The notes under the pieces are model-generated. The model had not been told where the DNA came from and did no database searches. It saw only the letters and a list, made by a program, of their open reading frames with translations. A stretch of DNA of 64,000 nt from Setaria digitata (taxonomy: Eukaryota; Nematoda; Chromadorea; Rhabditida; Setariidae). The position numbers were made by a program, and so were the translations under genes. This document shows, in pieces, positions 25,491 to 37,963 of the stretch. How positions within the stretch are numbered: the stretch's first letter is position 1; each line of letters begins with the position of its first letter. The stretch spans positions 124,001-188,000 of the forward strand of contig RCAB01000040.1 of NCBI GenBank assembly GCA_003640385.1, in the 5' to 3' direction.

Positions 25491-26277
25491 CTAGTGTGTG
25501 TCCGAACTTTCCCATGAAATTTTCTGTTTGATTGTAAAAGATTTTCAGAAGTATATTTGAAATTTTCCAAGTAGCAACGGGTCGATGAGATAGTTTGTGA
25601 GATGTCTGGTATTTTCCATGAAAAGATTCTTTTCTTATATGTCGGTCTGTTCAAGTTGAATATTTTGAAGTCTTGTTACCGTTATAGTTTCTTCTGTTTG
25701 TAATCATTAAGAAAGGCTAAGATAGTTGATAAGTGGTCGTGCCACAATTGTCTCATCCACACCCATAGTTTTTCTTAATTGTTGGTTAAGTAGTTCGTTT
25801 CATAAGCTTTCCTCTGGACTTTATTTTACATATAAAAATATATCTGTTCATGCAGGGGAAGAACTTTCAACTTTCTTCATAGTTCTTTTTTGCTATTTGA
25901 TTGTTACGACATGCACCTTTATTGCAGAACTTGGCAGATATTATAACAGGTCATACTCACCTAGTGTGTTCGGTTGAGACATTTATAATTTTCTTGTTGA
26001 ATATGAACTTAATCATATTTTTATCGAACTGCAATAAAGGTCATTGTTTACTCGTGCACGTAATCATACCTGTTTGTTGAATGGTTGATATTAATGCCGT
26101 CATAATATGTAACTGTCGACTTATCGTCGTAAAAACTGATGATTTTTAATTATTTCTAATTTCCAATATTTCTGATAACCACTGTGTGCTTTAGATTGGA
26201 TTATTGTCCCTAAAAATTGCACGTCATTATAATTATAGAAATTGATAGGAATGTGGAAAATAGCCGAAACTATTTAA
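25491..26277. other. Divergent intergenic region
   Basis: Lies between the minus-strand gene and the plus-strand hAT-derived gene, so it probably holds both promoters. An upstream exon carrying the hAT-derived gene's start codon must also lie here or further left. I could not pick it out. Confidence 0.5.
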
Positions 26278-29200
26278 GGACTCAAGTTGGCTACTCAAGA
26301 GCAGTTACTAACAACAACCCGTACTCGCCATCCGGCGCTGCGGAAGACTGCAGCTATCAGTGATGAAACGATAGACGACGAGAATACAACCACTGAATCA
26401 CAGCATTGGAGCGGTAGTAACGGTACCAACGGTATCACTTCATTTACTTCGATAAAACGCTCCAATCAACCAACGGCTACAATTGTATGTACCAAAAGTG
26501 AACCGCTTTCCGGCGAGGATATCGGTGGTATTACTGCTACGAATCATCACCGGAATAGTTTACCAGTACATGCACATTCTGTTCCACCGATGCGATCATC
26601 CAGACTTCATGATATTTCTTCGATGAATACGGTTATTTTTCCAAGACTTCTCTTATAAATGTAGTTTAAGATGCTGTATTTCAAAATCCATACTAAATAC
26701 GTGTAGAAGCAATAAAGGAACTACAGTTTCTTCCATTATTTTGTTTGGTGAAATCATCTTTTTAAATAATTTCAAGTCTCCCGGAAATCTACATTGTGAT
26801 CTGTCACATTTGACAACATTTTGTATCGTTAGTTTGTTTTAGATTCGTAGCTGTGATGGAATCACCGAGGAAAGTAATGGTCTGTTATCTGATGCACAGA
26901 ATATGCTTAAGCACCAGGTTGGCATTCTTTGAGAAATTGATCATATTTAATGGATTTAATGCAGATGTATATGCGAATGGTGCAAGGTATGCAATATATT
27001 GTTTTTCAGATTCCAAATGACCCATCCGGTCTGGGTACAGCGTATTGTCGTGATACAGGTGTCACATTACCACTGAATAGTCATCTCATGCCACCAAAAT
27101 CCGTTATACAAGATGACATACGTATGAAGTTGGGAAGATTTGAGTTAGTCAAAAAGAAAGGCAGATCGGAAGTGTGGAATCTGTTTGGACAAGTTTGTTG
27201 TTTGAGACATTTGTAAGAGGTTTCTCCCAGAGAATTTTTTTTTTTTTCTTTTTTTTTAGTGTTTCGTCATTGTATAGTATGGCAGAGGTAGAGCGATGTC
27301 TTTGCACGATAAAATATTTCTTCCAGAAAGTTTTTGGGTTAACAAGAAAATATTGTCTTATGTTAATCAACAGAAAATAAGTAAACTATGTGGCTGGTAC
27401 ATCTTTTTTTTGGGAAGTTTGTAGAAAGCTGTTTGTGTATTACCAGAAAGTGCTTTAAAACCGTTAACCGAATTTTGTGCCTGGAAAATTGATTTTCTCT
27501 TAAGCTCTATTGAAAATTTTGAGTTTTAAAGTTTCAAGCAAAAAATTTTACTGTTTTTTTTTTTTTTTTATAAAACTGCATTCTAGGGAATTTATTTCAT
27601 TTTGCTTTGAAGGTGCTTGACACAATTACTGGAGCGCGTCTACCTTACGTGGCATGTTATGCTTGCAAAGTGCTTTATACAGATACTGGTGGTGGAACAG
27701 GAAATATGACTCGTCATAGATGTCCGATCGGCAGCAGTTACAAAGATAGTAGTATGAAGTAATAAGAATTGTTGATCCACAGTAGAATTTATGTTTTATT
27801 GGTTTGAGACATGCAGGGCGGTAGGTGGAGGAGGAGAGACCGTTTCTTTGTTTGTTTCTTTTTGTAATATTAAGTTGTCGAAATTCGGCGATACTTTTCA
27901 TTCCATTATCATTTCATTAGATCCCTTTTTAGCGCATCGTCGGAAACAGCGAACGATCCTTCAGGTCAGCAGTCTTTTGAAACTCTTGGGTCAGGATATG
28001 TTGGCCAACTTTCTCCCGACACTTCTGTTGCATACAGAAGGGTAACTGTTTTCTTAAATGTTTTGATCTTTGTTACTAATACTTGCGGCTCCCATAGCTT
28101 GTTAAAGCTAGAAATGTTGGGTTGGTGAGACGATCTTTTATAATACTTCGGTTTGCCGAAGATTCGAACTTATATATCTGCTTCATAATACCACTTAATT
28201 GTAGAAAGCTCCCAAGACTTCTTTTCTATTACTCATCGACTAAAGGAAGGTTCTGTTTCATTCCTACAGTTTAATCATATTTTTGAAAATGTTTCCAGGA
28301 ATCTCCAGCGCCACCTTCAACTTCGCATGCAACCCTTACCGCACAGTCTTCATTTGAAACATCATTCAGTGATTATGATCGTCGAATATTTTGCAGTGCT
28401 ATTTTGCGATGTTGTGCTATCGATTTACTTCCACCTGCCATTTTTCAGGTCACTTCTGGATATCTTTATACCTACTTTCCTCAGCGGCCACACTCAGCTT
28501 TCACTACATTTATTTGAGGCAAATAAAATTTGACACATATAGCACAATGACGAGACTTTTACTATAATTTGTTCACTAAAATTATATGCGGGTCCAAAAA
28601 GAATTCAGCCGTATTCGTAAATTAGCTGTACATTTAATTTTTTGTCAATTTTCTTATGTTCACTAGTCAGTAATTAATAGTGTTATTCATTGGTAATTCG
28701 TTAGGGGGATGGGATGCATGCTGTCATCGAAACGGCCATATCTATTGGACGACGTTGTCGGTGTCCGGATCGTCAGTCAGTTTCAACACTCATTCCTGAA
28801 ACATCAACTCTAAATCAGGTGGGCATATTTCTCACTATTCACTATTCAGCAGTGTTCCTCGAGTTGTCGTAGACTAAAAGACTGATATTTTCACAGGTTA
28901 TTGAAGCCAATACAGCGATGGTACTGTCGGAATTAACTGCTGAAGTCGGACAAATTGCTCGTACGTCCGGTTTCTCGTTTTCCGTTGAGCGTGTTGCAAA
29001 CGAAGATGATATTGCTGTCGTGTCTGCTAATTATATCACAGCGGATTGGAAATATAAACACCGCGTTGTGAAGTACTATTTTTGTCTTATATATATTTTA
29101 TTTGGTGAATCTCCAATTATTAAATAATTTATCAGAATTCATGCTCATTTTATATTGCATTCATTTCAGTGTTGATACGTTAGAAAAAATGAAAACAGGA

Positions 29201-31812
29201 TTGGGGACAATGATCCGGGAAGCGGGAGAATCGAAAAGACTATTATGTGTTACGGAAAACATCCCAAGTTGCAGTGGGCAAGCCCATCTTTACTGCATAT
29301 GCTATACACTGAATAATGTGACTTTTTAGATTTATAGTTATTCCAATAATCTAAAAAGAATCATGCTTTAGAACTTCAATTTCATAAATTGCAGTAGCTG
29401 AAGTAGGAATAGCATGGCTGTTTTGAAGTAGATTGAATTCATATTTGGTTACTCGAAATTATGCACCTGAGCATGTCCACCTCCCTAAGTAAGACATCGA
29501 TCATATTTTAGTGTCTTTGTATCTTCTGCTTGTTCTAATATAACTCATAAGCATCGGTCTGATTTTGGTTAATGTAAGAGATCGTTTGTCTTTAAAATCC
29601 CATGTATTACAGCTGATTCATGAAATTTTCGTAGAATTGTGCGATCAGAAACACAATGTGTTTTCTATTTTTGCAGATTGTCAGAAGATAGTCGGTAATC
29701 TTTTTTACAAGTTCTTTAATTTCACAATTGCGCAGGAACGGTGAGAAAAAAATTTCGTAAATTTTCGCCATCACAAGTGGTATAGATTTTAGGTTCATGA
29801 CACGTTAAACATTTTCAGTAGATTACTATACGGTTACAATACAGTACACAGCTTTTTTTTTTAGCTGCGATAGAAAAATTAGGCTTGGACCGTTGGGCTG
29901 ATCCACCAGTTGAAAAAAGAGCAGGGCGACTTGACTACTTATTTTATGGTTACGAAATGTTAAAATATGTTAGGGATTGTGTTCAACACTTGTCTGTCTC
30001 ACAATATCCAGGTATGTTTGGTTTATAATTAATTTTTGGGTTTTGCATTGTCATAATTTGGCATGTGTCATGCAGGCTATTACGTATTTTGATTTGAGAT
30101 TCTGAAGTCATGTCGAGATAACTACGTAATCTCTATCTGGTTTGGTCCCATTTTAATTATATAATGTGTGTTAGGAGCAGTAAGAAAAATATGCTGCTAA
30201 ATATCTTGCATTTTCTGACTACCTGATCCTGTGTTCATAGATGTCTTTTGAGTAGTAACAATTAAGTAGTGATGAGGATTTATGAAAGTTTCATTTTGGG
30301 AGTTTATCAGCAGGAAACTATTGATTGTATTAACAGATACTTAACGACTACATAGATATTATGGTACTGGTGCGATCAATTGATTGGTCGATTACTGATG
30401 AAATTCGAAAATATTTGGAGCCGTTTCATGTTATGGCATCAATTTTTAACAGTAAATCTGCAGTATCCTTCCATATGGTAACAGCGCTTCCTTCCTTTTA
30501 ATTCCTTAATTTTATTTCCTCACATATTAGTTACTCAATAGCTGATGAATCTGAACTGTTTATGAGTTTTGCATACGTACTTTCTTCATCTTGTGAAGTT
30601 TGTGATGAGTTTTTAGGTACAACCAGAGTGGTTCGCATTAATTCACGAATTCTCATCAGATGATGAAGATATAAGTAATAGTGATACCTCGGCTTGGGTG
30701 TGCGCATTAAGGCGGAAAACAGAAAATGTGCTGCGAACTGCTACAGAATCCGTCCTTACACCCGAACATCGCATGGCAACAGTTTTTAATCCTCGCCTCA
30801 AACATCTCCCGGTCATTTGTTCAGACGAAGAAAGGTTCTTTCTTTCATTTTCCTGGATAAGATTGTCATCTTCACGTTGAAATGTATTTATGGAAAATGC
30901 GTAAGTGAAGCCCTAAGACGTGATTATGGCAAGTTTTCTAAGCCAGCATGAGGAAAGTTGGGTTTGCAGGTCAGAAACTTATTCAAGAATAAGGAAATTA
31001 ATTGGAGCATCTGAAGAGAAGAATACAAAAACCGAAGATCATACAGCTGGTAAAGTTTGCAGTTCCTCCTGTTCATCCAAGTGAATAATGTGGGAAAGAT
31101 AAGCTGCATTTGTTCCTTGGTATGAAATTGTCCGGAGAGTTCACTTACCCAACAGTAAAATTTAGGTGGAAATGATGGTGAACCACCGAAGAAGCGAATA
31201 TCGTTTCTAAGTTCTTTGGAAGATCATGCAGTTATTGACGATGAGTTGGAATGTTACTTACGCTCGCAGTATCCAGCGTTGCAAACGAAGTTTGCTTTCG
31301 TTTATTGATCCATATTGAATTACCTATTTCTTATTTTGCTTGCTTGTTATTTAGTAGTCCGTTTGTTAATTATTTTGGTTCATGCATTTTATTATTGCGG
31401 TTTTTAAAATTTGCCGGATTTGGATTTCTTTTCCTCAAATCGTCTCTAGCATGATTAGTTATGGAAAAATTTCCCACTCCAGAACAGTACTTCTTTTTAT
31501 AATGAGTGTTATCTTTACCATAGTTTTATTTTCAGAGATGTGTTACAGTTTTGGTCCACTGTTGGTCAGGCTCAATTTCCAAATTTGTCATTGTTGGCCC
31601 GATTTCTTCTCTCTATTCCAGCTGCTTGTGTGGTCCATAAAAGTCAAAATGTTTCAAAATTGACACCGGAACATTTATCAAGTTTACTTTTATTACGGTC
31701 ATCATATACACATACAACTTCGAATGGTCATAGCAATCAGACAATAGACATAAGCATTTCTCCTGGTACTGGGGCTTCATCTAAAACTGTAAATACACAT
31801 AATAGCGCTTGA
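26278..31812 (+). CDS. BED zinc-finger / hAT-transposase-derived protein, probably domesticated
   Basis: About 810 residues in 15 exons: about 26278-26631, 26843-26917, 26965-27192, 27613-27758, 27933-28041, 28299-28448, 28705-28818, 28897-29072, 29170 to about 29263, 29865-30011, 30356-30477, 30617-30834, 30970-31049, 31166-31289, 31536-31812 (TGA). A BED-type finger spans exons 3-4: W and F in SEVWNLFGQ, then CYAC and HRC ligands. A hAT RNase-H-like core follows, with VSANYITADWKYKHRVV, then NPRLKHL (the hAT PRxK/HL region). The C-terminal dimerisation block is FPNLSLLARFLLSIPAAC with LTPEHLSSLLLLR. The usual SERxFS element after SIPA is missing. The expected first and second catalytic Asp positions read VER and TEN. 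The many phase-matched introns argue against a recent mobile copy. The start codon lies in an unseen upstream exon; exon 9's 3' end is uncertain. Confidence 0.82.
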
Positions 31813-32665
31813 TTGTTGTGCTAAAGATTACAGCTACTGATGAGCTGAATATGTCTTGCACTGTTAGCACTATAAGATGCAATATGGAAAGATCTCAATG
31901 AAATTTCTCAAGGTATTCAAGGATCTGGTTGAGGTGGTCATATCTGTGATTGGAATTTGGTGGATAAGTTATCAAAATAGTGCATCTCTGAACTGTTGGT
32001 TTTCTTTTTGTATAATTCCAAAGCACATCAGTTTTCATTAATCATACAGTAGTCATGATTTTCTCTCCTTTAATTTCTTTTTTGGATCTGATGGGTTGTG
32101 CTACCATCTTTTGAAACGTTGTAAATTTGTTTGTTTTGTACCACTTTTTAAATTTAATTATGTGCTTAATTATGGTTGAAATAAAAGTAGATAGGAATAT
32201 TTGGAAGTTATTATAATGAAAGGAGATGGTTTTAACTGTGAGTAACAAAATACCGATACCCATGGTTACCAATTTCGCACTTTGACAAGCTTGGCGAAAT
32301 CGATTAAAGCCGTCTTTTTTTTTTTTTTTTTTTTTTGAGAAGTACTGGAGATTCACTGGTTATCTTGTCTCAAAACCTACAGGAGATATAATCACTGTGT
32401 GACATTGACCCATACTTTCGATTCAAATGATTTTCCGTTTGATGTATTAATGATTAAATTAGGCAAATGATCTTAAGATGCTTTTTTTTGTATTCAGTCT
32501 CATTAATATCAGTTCATCACCGACATATGTAATTCATTGGCTTATCGGTAGTTGTACTTCATTCTTACCCACTTGTTTATCACACTTGTTCTCATTTTCT
32601 CCCCTTCTCGTCCTCTCCCTCCTCCCCCATGTAAAGCTTTGACTTGTCCGCACAGTATTTTCTTT

Positions 32666-32707
<42 letters not shown>

Positions 32708-33464
32708 AAGCATTTTTTGCCATATTTTGAAGTTCTTGTGTTTCAGGTATGAATGATTTTTTTAATTTATCACTTGCCCATGTAGAATGTTTGTTGATTT
32801 TCTATGATTAATGTTTTGTAAGCCATGTAGTATATGAAAAGAACTCATGGATATGGTAGCAGTCATTATAGGGGTCCTGTGTAATCCATATCATCCTGCC
32901 TGTTTCATACTTTTTCCGAGCATATTCTCTACACTTCGCCGTATTGTGATCTCATTTCTAACTTGTGCAACTTCATCATTTTTTCATTTTATTGTAGTCA
33001 AAAAAATGGTGGTTTTTGTGAAATGCCTTAGTTCTGTGATATTCATTGTAATCAATAGCCGTTTAATTTATTGACATGAAGGAGCTACACATATAAATAG
33101 TTTGATAAAATTCAAATTTTATTACTGATATTTCATGTTGGCTGCAGTTAGTTTTCAGTGGAGTAAATTGAATACTTTTTGATTCACATTATGCAATGTT
33201 TTTTAGGATTATTAAGTAAATTTTGAAAGTACACTAGTCCATCTTGCTCATGAGTCTAATGATATATTTTCTCGTTATCTAGGACAGAATTATTATTTAA
33301 ATCATTTGAATGATTTAAAATATATTCTTGCCAAAGTTTTTTTTTCCAGGAGAAATTTTTATTTTGCTAATAAAGGAGGCGAGATTCAAAGAAGTTGGCT
33401 ATCTAATTGTAGGCAGTAGAATAAATAATTAATCATATTTTATGGCGGTTGATGCTTACGGGTA
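31813..33464. other. Intergenic, with pyrimidine-rich block and T36 run
   Basis: No coding segment seen. A C/T-rich stretch near 32590-32665 leads into an uninterrupted T run at about 32668-32703. A second T run of about 20 lies near 32315-32335. Confidence 0.6.
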
Positions 33465-35274
33465 ATGGCAATTTTATTTATGTTTAAGGACGGACGAATT
33501 CCGGATGTTTTATACCCTGAAAACTTTACACTCTCATATCGTGCCATCCCTTTCAAGCGGATTGTCGTCATGTCGACGCTTCGCCAAAGTAAACCCGTCA
33601 AGTTCTCTCCATTACAAATTCCATTTAAAGAAATTGGTGAGATCGCGTCGTGTTTGTCCTTCCGAATGTACATTTTATTTCAGATAAAGAAATATTCATT
33701 GAATTCTTCGACTCCGAAAATACAAGTGACGGACCAAAAAGGAACTAGAATAACTACTATGCGTGATCAGGACTTTGATTATTTTCTTGTACTCGATTTT
33801 GAAGCAACATGCGAGGAAGGAATTAAAATTATGCCACATCAGGTAGGATTTTTCAATACAGTTCGAATGCTGATTGAAGGATTTGAAGATTTGGGTTCTG
33901 GATTCGACACGAAGTTATCCTCAAATTCCAGGCAGTGTCGTTCACTGTTCAAATTAGGTGTACTTATCCATGAAGTCGTCGTTGCTTGTAAATTTTACTT
34001 TCATTGATTTCTGAGATATTTCAGGAAATAATCGAGTTCCCGGTTGTACAGTTGTGCGGAAAGAGTTTTGAAGAAGTTGGCCGATTTCATCGATATGTGC
34101 GACCTACCGAGCGTCCAATTTTGACATCATTCTGTACTGACCTTACTGGAATTATACAGGTGCTGGACTTACACTGCATTTTTACCTGATTACAAAAAGT
34201 TTAGCTTTTTTGTGGATTTTGAAATCATTAATTTTAGTGCATTTCGTAAATTATATTTAGGAAAACGTTACGAATCAAGATACTCTTCCAGAAGTTCTGA
34301 ATGCTTTTAATAAATGGTTGATTGACTCAAATTTGATTAATACCAATCAATCGATGAAGTCACATTTCACTTTTATAACATGTGGTGATTGGGATCTTGG
34401 TGTTTTGCTGCCCAGCGAGGCGAACTATAGAAATTTACAATTACCTAAGCAAGTTTTTCAATGACTTTGATTCAAAAATTCACTATACTGTTTTTTGAAA
34501 TGAAATCTCCTAATGTGGTCTTCCATTTCCGTCTGTACGTCTCTGCTGGTTTAGTAAGATGTCAAATGTAATCATGTGTAAGCCATTTATAGGCCAGCCG
34601 TTTGACTATAGTTGATTTGTTAGTTAAGTTCCATTATAAAGTATTTTCTTCGTCATTCGTTAAATATCTTCGTTTTGTTTTATTTCACTCTTTGCACAAG
34701 TTTCAGATACTTTAAAAAATGGATCAATTTGAAAAAAGCTTTCTGCAGATGGAAAGGTTATTTCGCTAAATCTCTAACAGTGATGCTGCGTGACTTGGAA
34801 TTAAATCATGTGGTATGTTTTGCTGAATTTTGAATGCTCACATTTTCTAGCTGTCGGTGAGTTTACATTAGGCATTTTTCCATACATCAATTTGTGTCCA
34901 AATTTTTTTCTTCCTTTTTGCTTGGGCTACCGTTAAATTACATAAACTTTCATTCTTATCTTTCTACAACAAAAGAGTAGTTATCTGAAATATCCCATCA
35001 TTTTTAGATGGAGAAAAATTAACTTACTTGTAGGGTCGACTACACTGTGGAATAGATGATGTAAGAAATATGTGTCAGATTGCAAAGTGCCTTGCTAGGA
35101 GTGGTTGTATATTTCAAAACACATCAATTTATTTGGACGAAAAGCGCAATTTTGANCGGAATAGATGATGTAAGAAATATGTGTCAGATTGCAAAGTGCC
35201 TTGCTAGGAATGGTTGTATATTTCAAAACACATCAATTTATTTGGACGAAAAGCGCAATTTTGAAAATTTATGA
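33465..35274 (+). CDS. ERI-family DEDDh 3'-5' exoribonuclease
   Basis: Exonuclease of the ERI1/ERI2/ERI3 type; relatives trim histone mRNA, 5.8S rRNA or small RNAs. Exons: 33465-33842, 34025-34159, 34261-34448, 34707-34812 and 35034-35274. All the acidic and histidine residues are present: DFEATCE (Exo I, D and E), CGDWDL (Exo II D) and HCGIDD (Exo III H and D). YFKKWINLKKAF fits the family's conserved region between Exo II and III. The third intron has a GC donor (CCTAA|GCAAGT). The first exon may contain a 47-bp intron (33637-33683), but splicing it breaks the frame unless a later acceptor is used, so I keep it. The final exon is interrupted by an assembly duplication (N at 35156); the intact ending NFENL-stop is read from the second copy. 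The tail after Exo III is short. Which ERI paralogue this is remains open; there is no SAP domain in view. Confidence 0.88.
35049..35263. repeat. Direct duplication inside the exonuclease last exon (likely assembly artefact)
   Basis: About 107 bp at 35049-35155 recur at 35158-35263 with an N at 35156. The copies differ by one G/A change that swaps Ser for Asn (CTAGGAGTGG against CTAGGAATGG). Read literally, the first copy would truncate the protein with a new stop. Confidence 0.85.
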
Positions 35275-35377
35275 TATACATGTATTTGAAAGGAAAAATA
35301 TGGTTATTCACGTGCTTAAAAAACCTGAGAAAATATGGAAGTGAAAAATAGTTTTATCCCTATACAGTACCTATATA

Positions 35378-37963
35378 TTAGCCTAATATACTTTGCCTAA
35401 TATGTGATAGAAAAACTTGCCTAATGCGTATCGGACCAGTAAGAATTAAGGTAAATATAATGAAATTATACGAAAAAAAAAAAAAAAAAAAAAATGAGCC
35501 GATACAGTTGAGATCAAACAATGTGATATCCTTTTGCAAATTTTTCAGCGCGAGCTTTTCTTTCTGTACCACTGCTTGTACGTGAAGTGCGGCGTATAAG
35601 TGAACGTGGACGCTTCTGTAATACAGAGAAGTTTCGTGAGTAAAAGATGCTTCCAAGAGATAAAGATTATGAGTGCAAACGGATAATTCTGTCAAAATTG
35701 ATAATTTCCTAATTATTACCGAAATTTTTCCAACAGCCTGATACTTCTGCGAATTGAAATTCCAAAAGTGACATATCATTACTGCGTTAAGGATAAAACA
35801 AACACCTGAAAGGGAATCGTTAGGCATTGCAGACATTTATTTGTTTCGATTGCAAACTGCATTTTCGGACTACGCAATATGCTGTAATAATGGATGAACC
35901 ACGAAATTTGCTGGGAAATATCACAAAAGTTAAAAGGAAGTTAAGATAGTATTCTTAGGTGCTGCTGATTTACTAAAATTAAATCTCAATTTATCTTTCT
36001 AGCAGAAGAATTAGGTAGGAGAATGACTTGCTAATTGGTATTATCTCTTCACTCTAGTAGTGTTTAGCTAATCAAGAGAGGCAGTATCTTCAAACTTTGG
36101 TGGTTACTGTTGGAATGTGAAGTCCCATCAAAACTTACCAATGGCAACAGAACACAAAAGCATCATTCCACTTAATCCATTGACAAGCCCGGTACGGCTT
36201 TTCATTTTGCTAAGATGATCAAGCCAAATTCCCGTCGTTATCACTGATAGCAAGTCACCAACAGCAGATATAATGCACAGTACAAGCCACATTATAAGCA
36301 TCATCTTCCATCGATATCTAAATAAAGTTCATCAGAAATTTTAGCATTGATTTTCAAATTTAATTTTATATTTCCTATACAAATAAATATAAATATTGCT
36401 ATACTTGCACAGTTGCCAAATAATATTGAACGAATTTCCCGCTCCAATTATCCTGTCGCTTATTCAACAATTAAGCTGTCCAAATCATTTTACCTATGTA
36501 CAACACCAAGTCCTATGCAACCGGTAGTGGCACCAACAACTGCAGCCACCACATTCATATGACATGTTCCCTGATAAGCGGGTTCTTGAGTGAAACCTGG
36601 ACAGGTTAAACCATGAAGCAAGTATCCCAGTGATACAACTATTTCAACTCGACACAAATTAACCATTATCGACAAATAACTGGAATTAAAGTTTCATGTT
36701 TTTTAATACTACATTAAAAAATTTGTTTCATTGTTGTCGTTATTGAGCATTTGACTGCAGAGGTGTATTTTCTTGAATTAAAAAGGAAATCAAAGAATGG
36801 AACGAAAGTACTTAATATAATTTCAATTGCATTTTTGCATTATCCAAACTTTATAAATCTGCAAGTCTAGTTATATATGTTTATTTTTAAGAAGAAAATG
36901 AAGCAAAAAAATATCCTCATGAGAGCAAAATTTGTGTGATAGAAATTTTTAGTAAATAACTTGTTAAAAGAATTCTGTTAGGGATTTTTTTTTTCCTTTA
37001 CTATTTGCTCAATTAATCTGCGAAGGATCAAACTTTAACATATGGCGATAATGGAGTTTAAATGGATCAAGAGGGATTTGCAGCAGTTAGAAAAGTGATT
37101 TGAAAGGATTTATTTTCTCTAACGTCAACTTTCATTTCCTAATTTCTTTGATGTCGCTTTTTTTCCCGATTTGATTTGCAAAATTTACTTTTCATTTATT
37201 CAAAAAATAAAAAATTACAGCTATGAAAAAGAAAAGAAAAAAATGAATGAAAAAAGGAATATGAAAACTTGCTCGGTATGCTGAAATCCTGATTTTTGCA
37301 TTACTGTATATGCTTTATAGCGCCTCATTCGTGATTTTCCCTCCTCTAGCAACACGTCTTCATCAGTTTCAGAACTCTAGAAATTTAGATATGCAAAAAA
37401 AAAAAAAAAAAAAAAAAAAAAATTAAGAGATCCAGTAGCATTTCATGCAGTAAAGACAGAAATCTCAGAAGTTGGAGCTAAAATTTTTCGCTGAAATATC
37501 TTTTACAACCAGTACAACTGAGAATGTATTTTGTTGGAAGGGCACTTCGCAGAAATTTTGGTTTAAAACAATGAGAAATTTATTGACTTCATTTGTCGTA
37601 ACAGTGCATGTTAACAAACACTATTTAGACTTTAAACTTTCTATATATCAAGCATTTCTGTAAAATAAATGAACAAGAAATTTATCATCTAGGAACTGGA
37701 ACTCAGCAGTCAATCAATAAATAACTCAAAAGTTAAACTTAGGTAAAGAAATGAAGAAATTTTAAAGAAAATTTATACATTTCAGCGAAAGAAATGCCAA
37801 AAAAAAGCAAAAAAAAAAAGTTTCGAAATAGAAAACGAAATAAACATGTTGCTGTTGAACAGCTGAAGAAACTTTGATATTAAAAGTAAGAATTCACCAT
37901 TTGACTGCCTGTCTTGTGCACAATACGCAACGTTGGATCTTCAAGCGTTTTTAGTAGCTCCAT
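35378..37963 (-). CDS. Unidentified four-pass membrane protein
   Basis: Minus-strand exons: 37898-37963 (ATG, MELLKTLEDPTLRIVHKTGS), 37269-37376 (acidic then basic, SSETDEDVLLEEGKSRMRRY), 36494-36679, 36139-36317, and 35805 down to a stop as low as 35378. The middle exons encode four hydrophobic segments: VEIVVSLGYLLHGL, VVAAVVGATTGCIGLGVV, MLIMWLVLCIISAVGDLLSV and MMLLCSVAIGGVCFILNAVM. A cysteine-containing loop (TCPGFTQEPAYQGTC) lies between the first two, resembling a small extracellular loop. This suggests a tetraspan plasma-membrane or vesicle protein with a cytoplasmic N-terminus. Phase does not match between the exons at 37269 and 36679, so one small exon is probably missing from my model, and the 3' end is uncertain. 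I do not recognise the family. It converges on the exonuclease about 100 bp away. Confidence 0.7.

Noticed and set aside
25463..25654. 63-codon minus-strand frame upstream of the orphan exon
   Set aside because: Its frame differs from the orphan exon and the only possible joining intron would be about 17 bp.
33465..33842. Removing a 47-bp intron (33637-33683) from the exonuclease first exon
   Set aside because: Although GTGAGA and TTTCAG are present, splicing shifts the frame into a stop before DFEATCE; retention keeps the domain intact.
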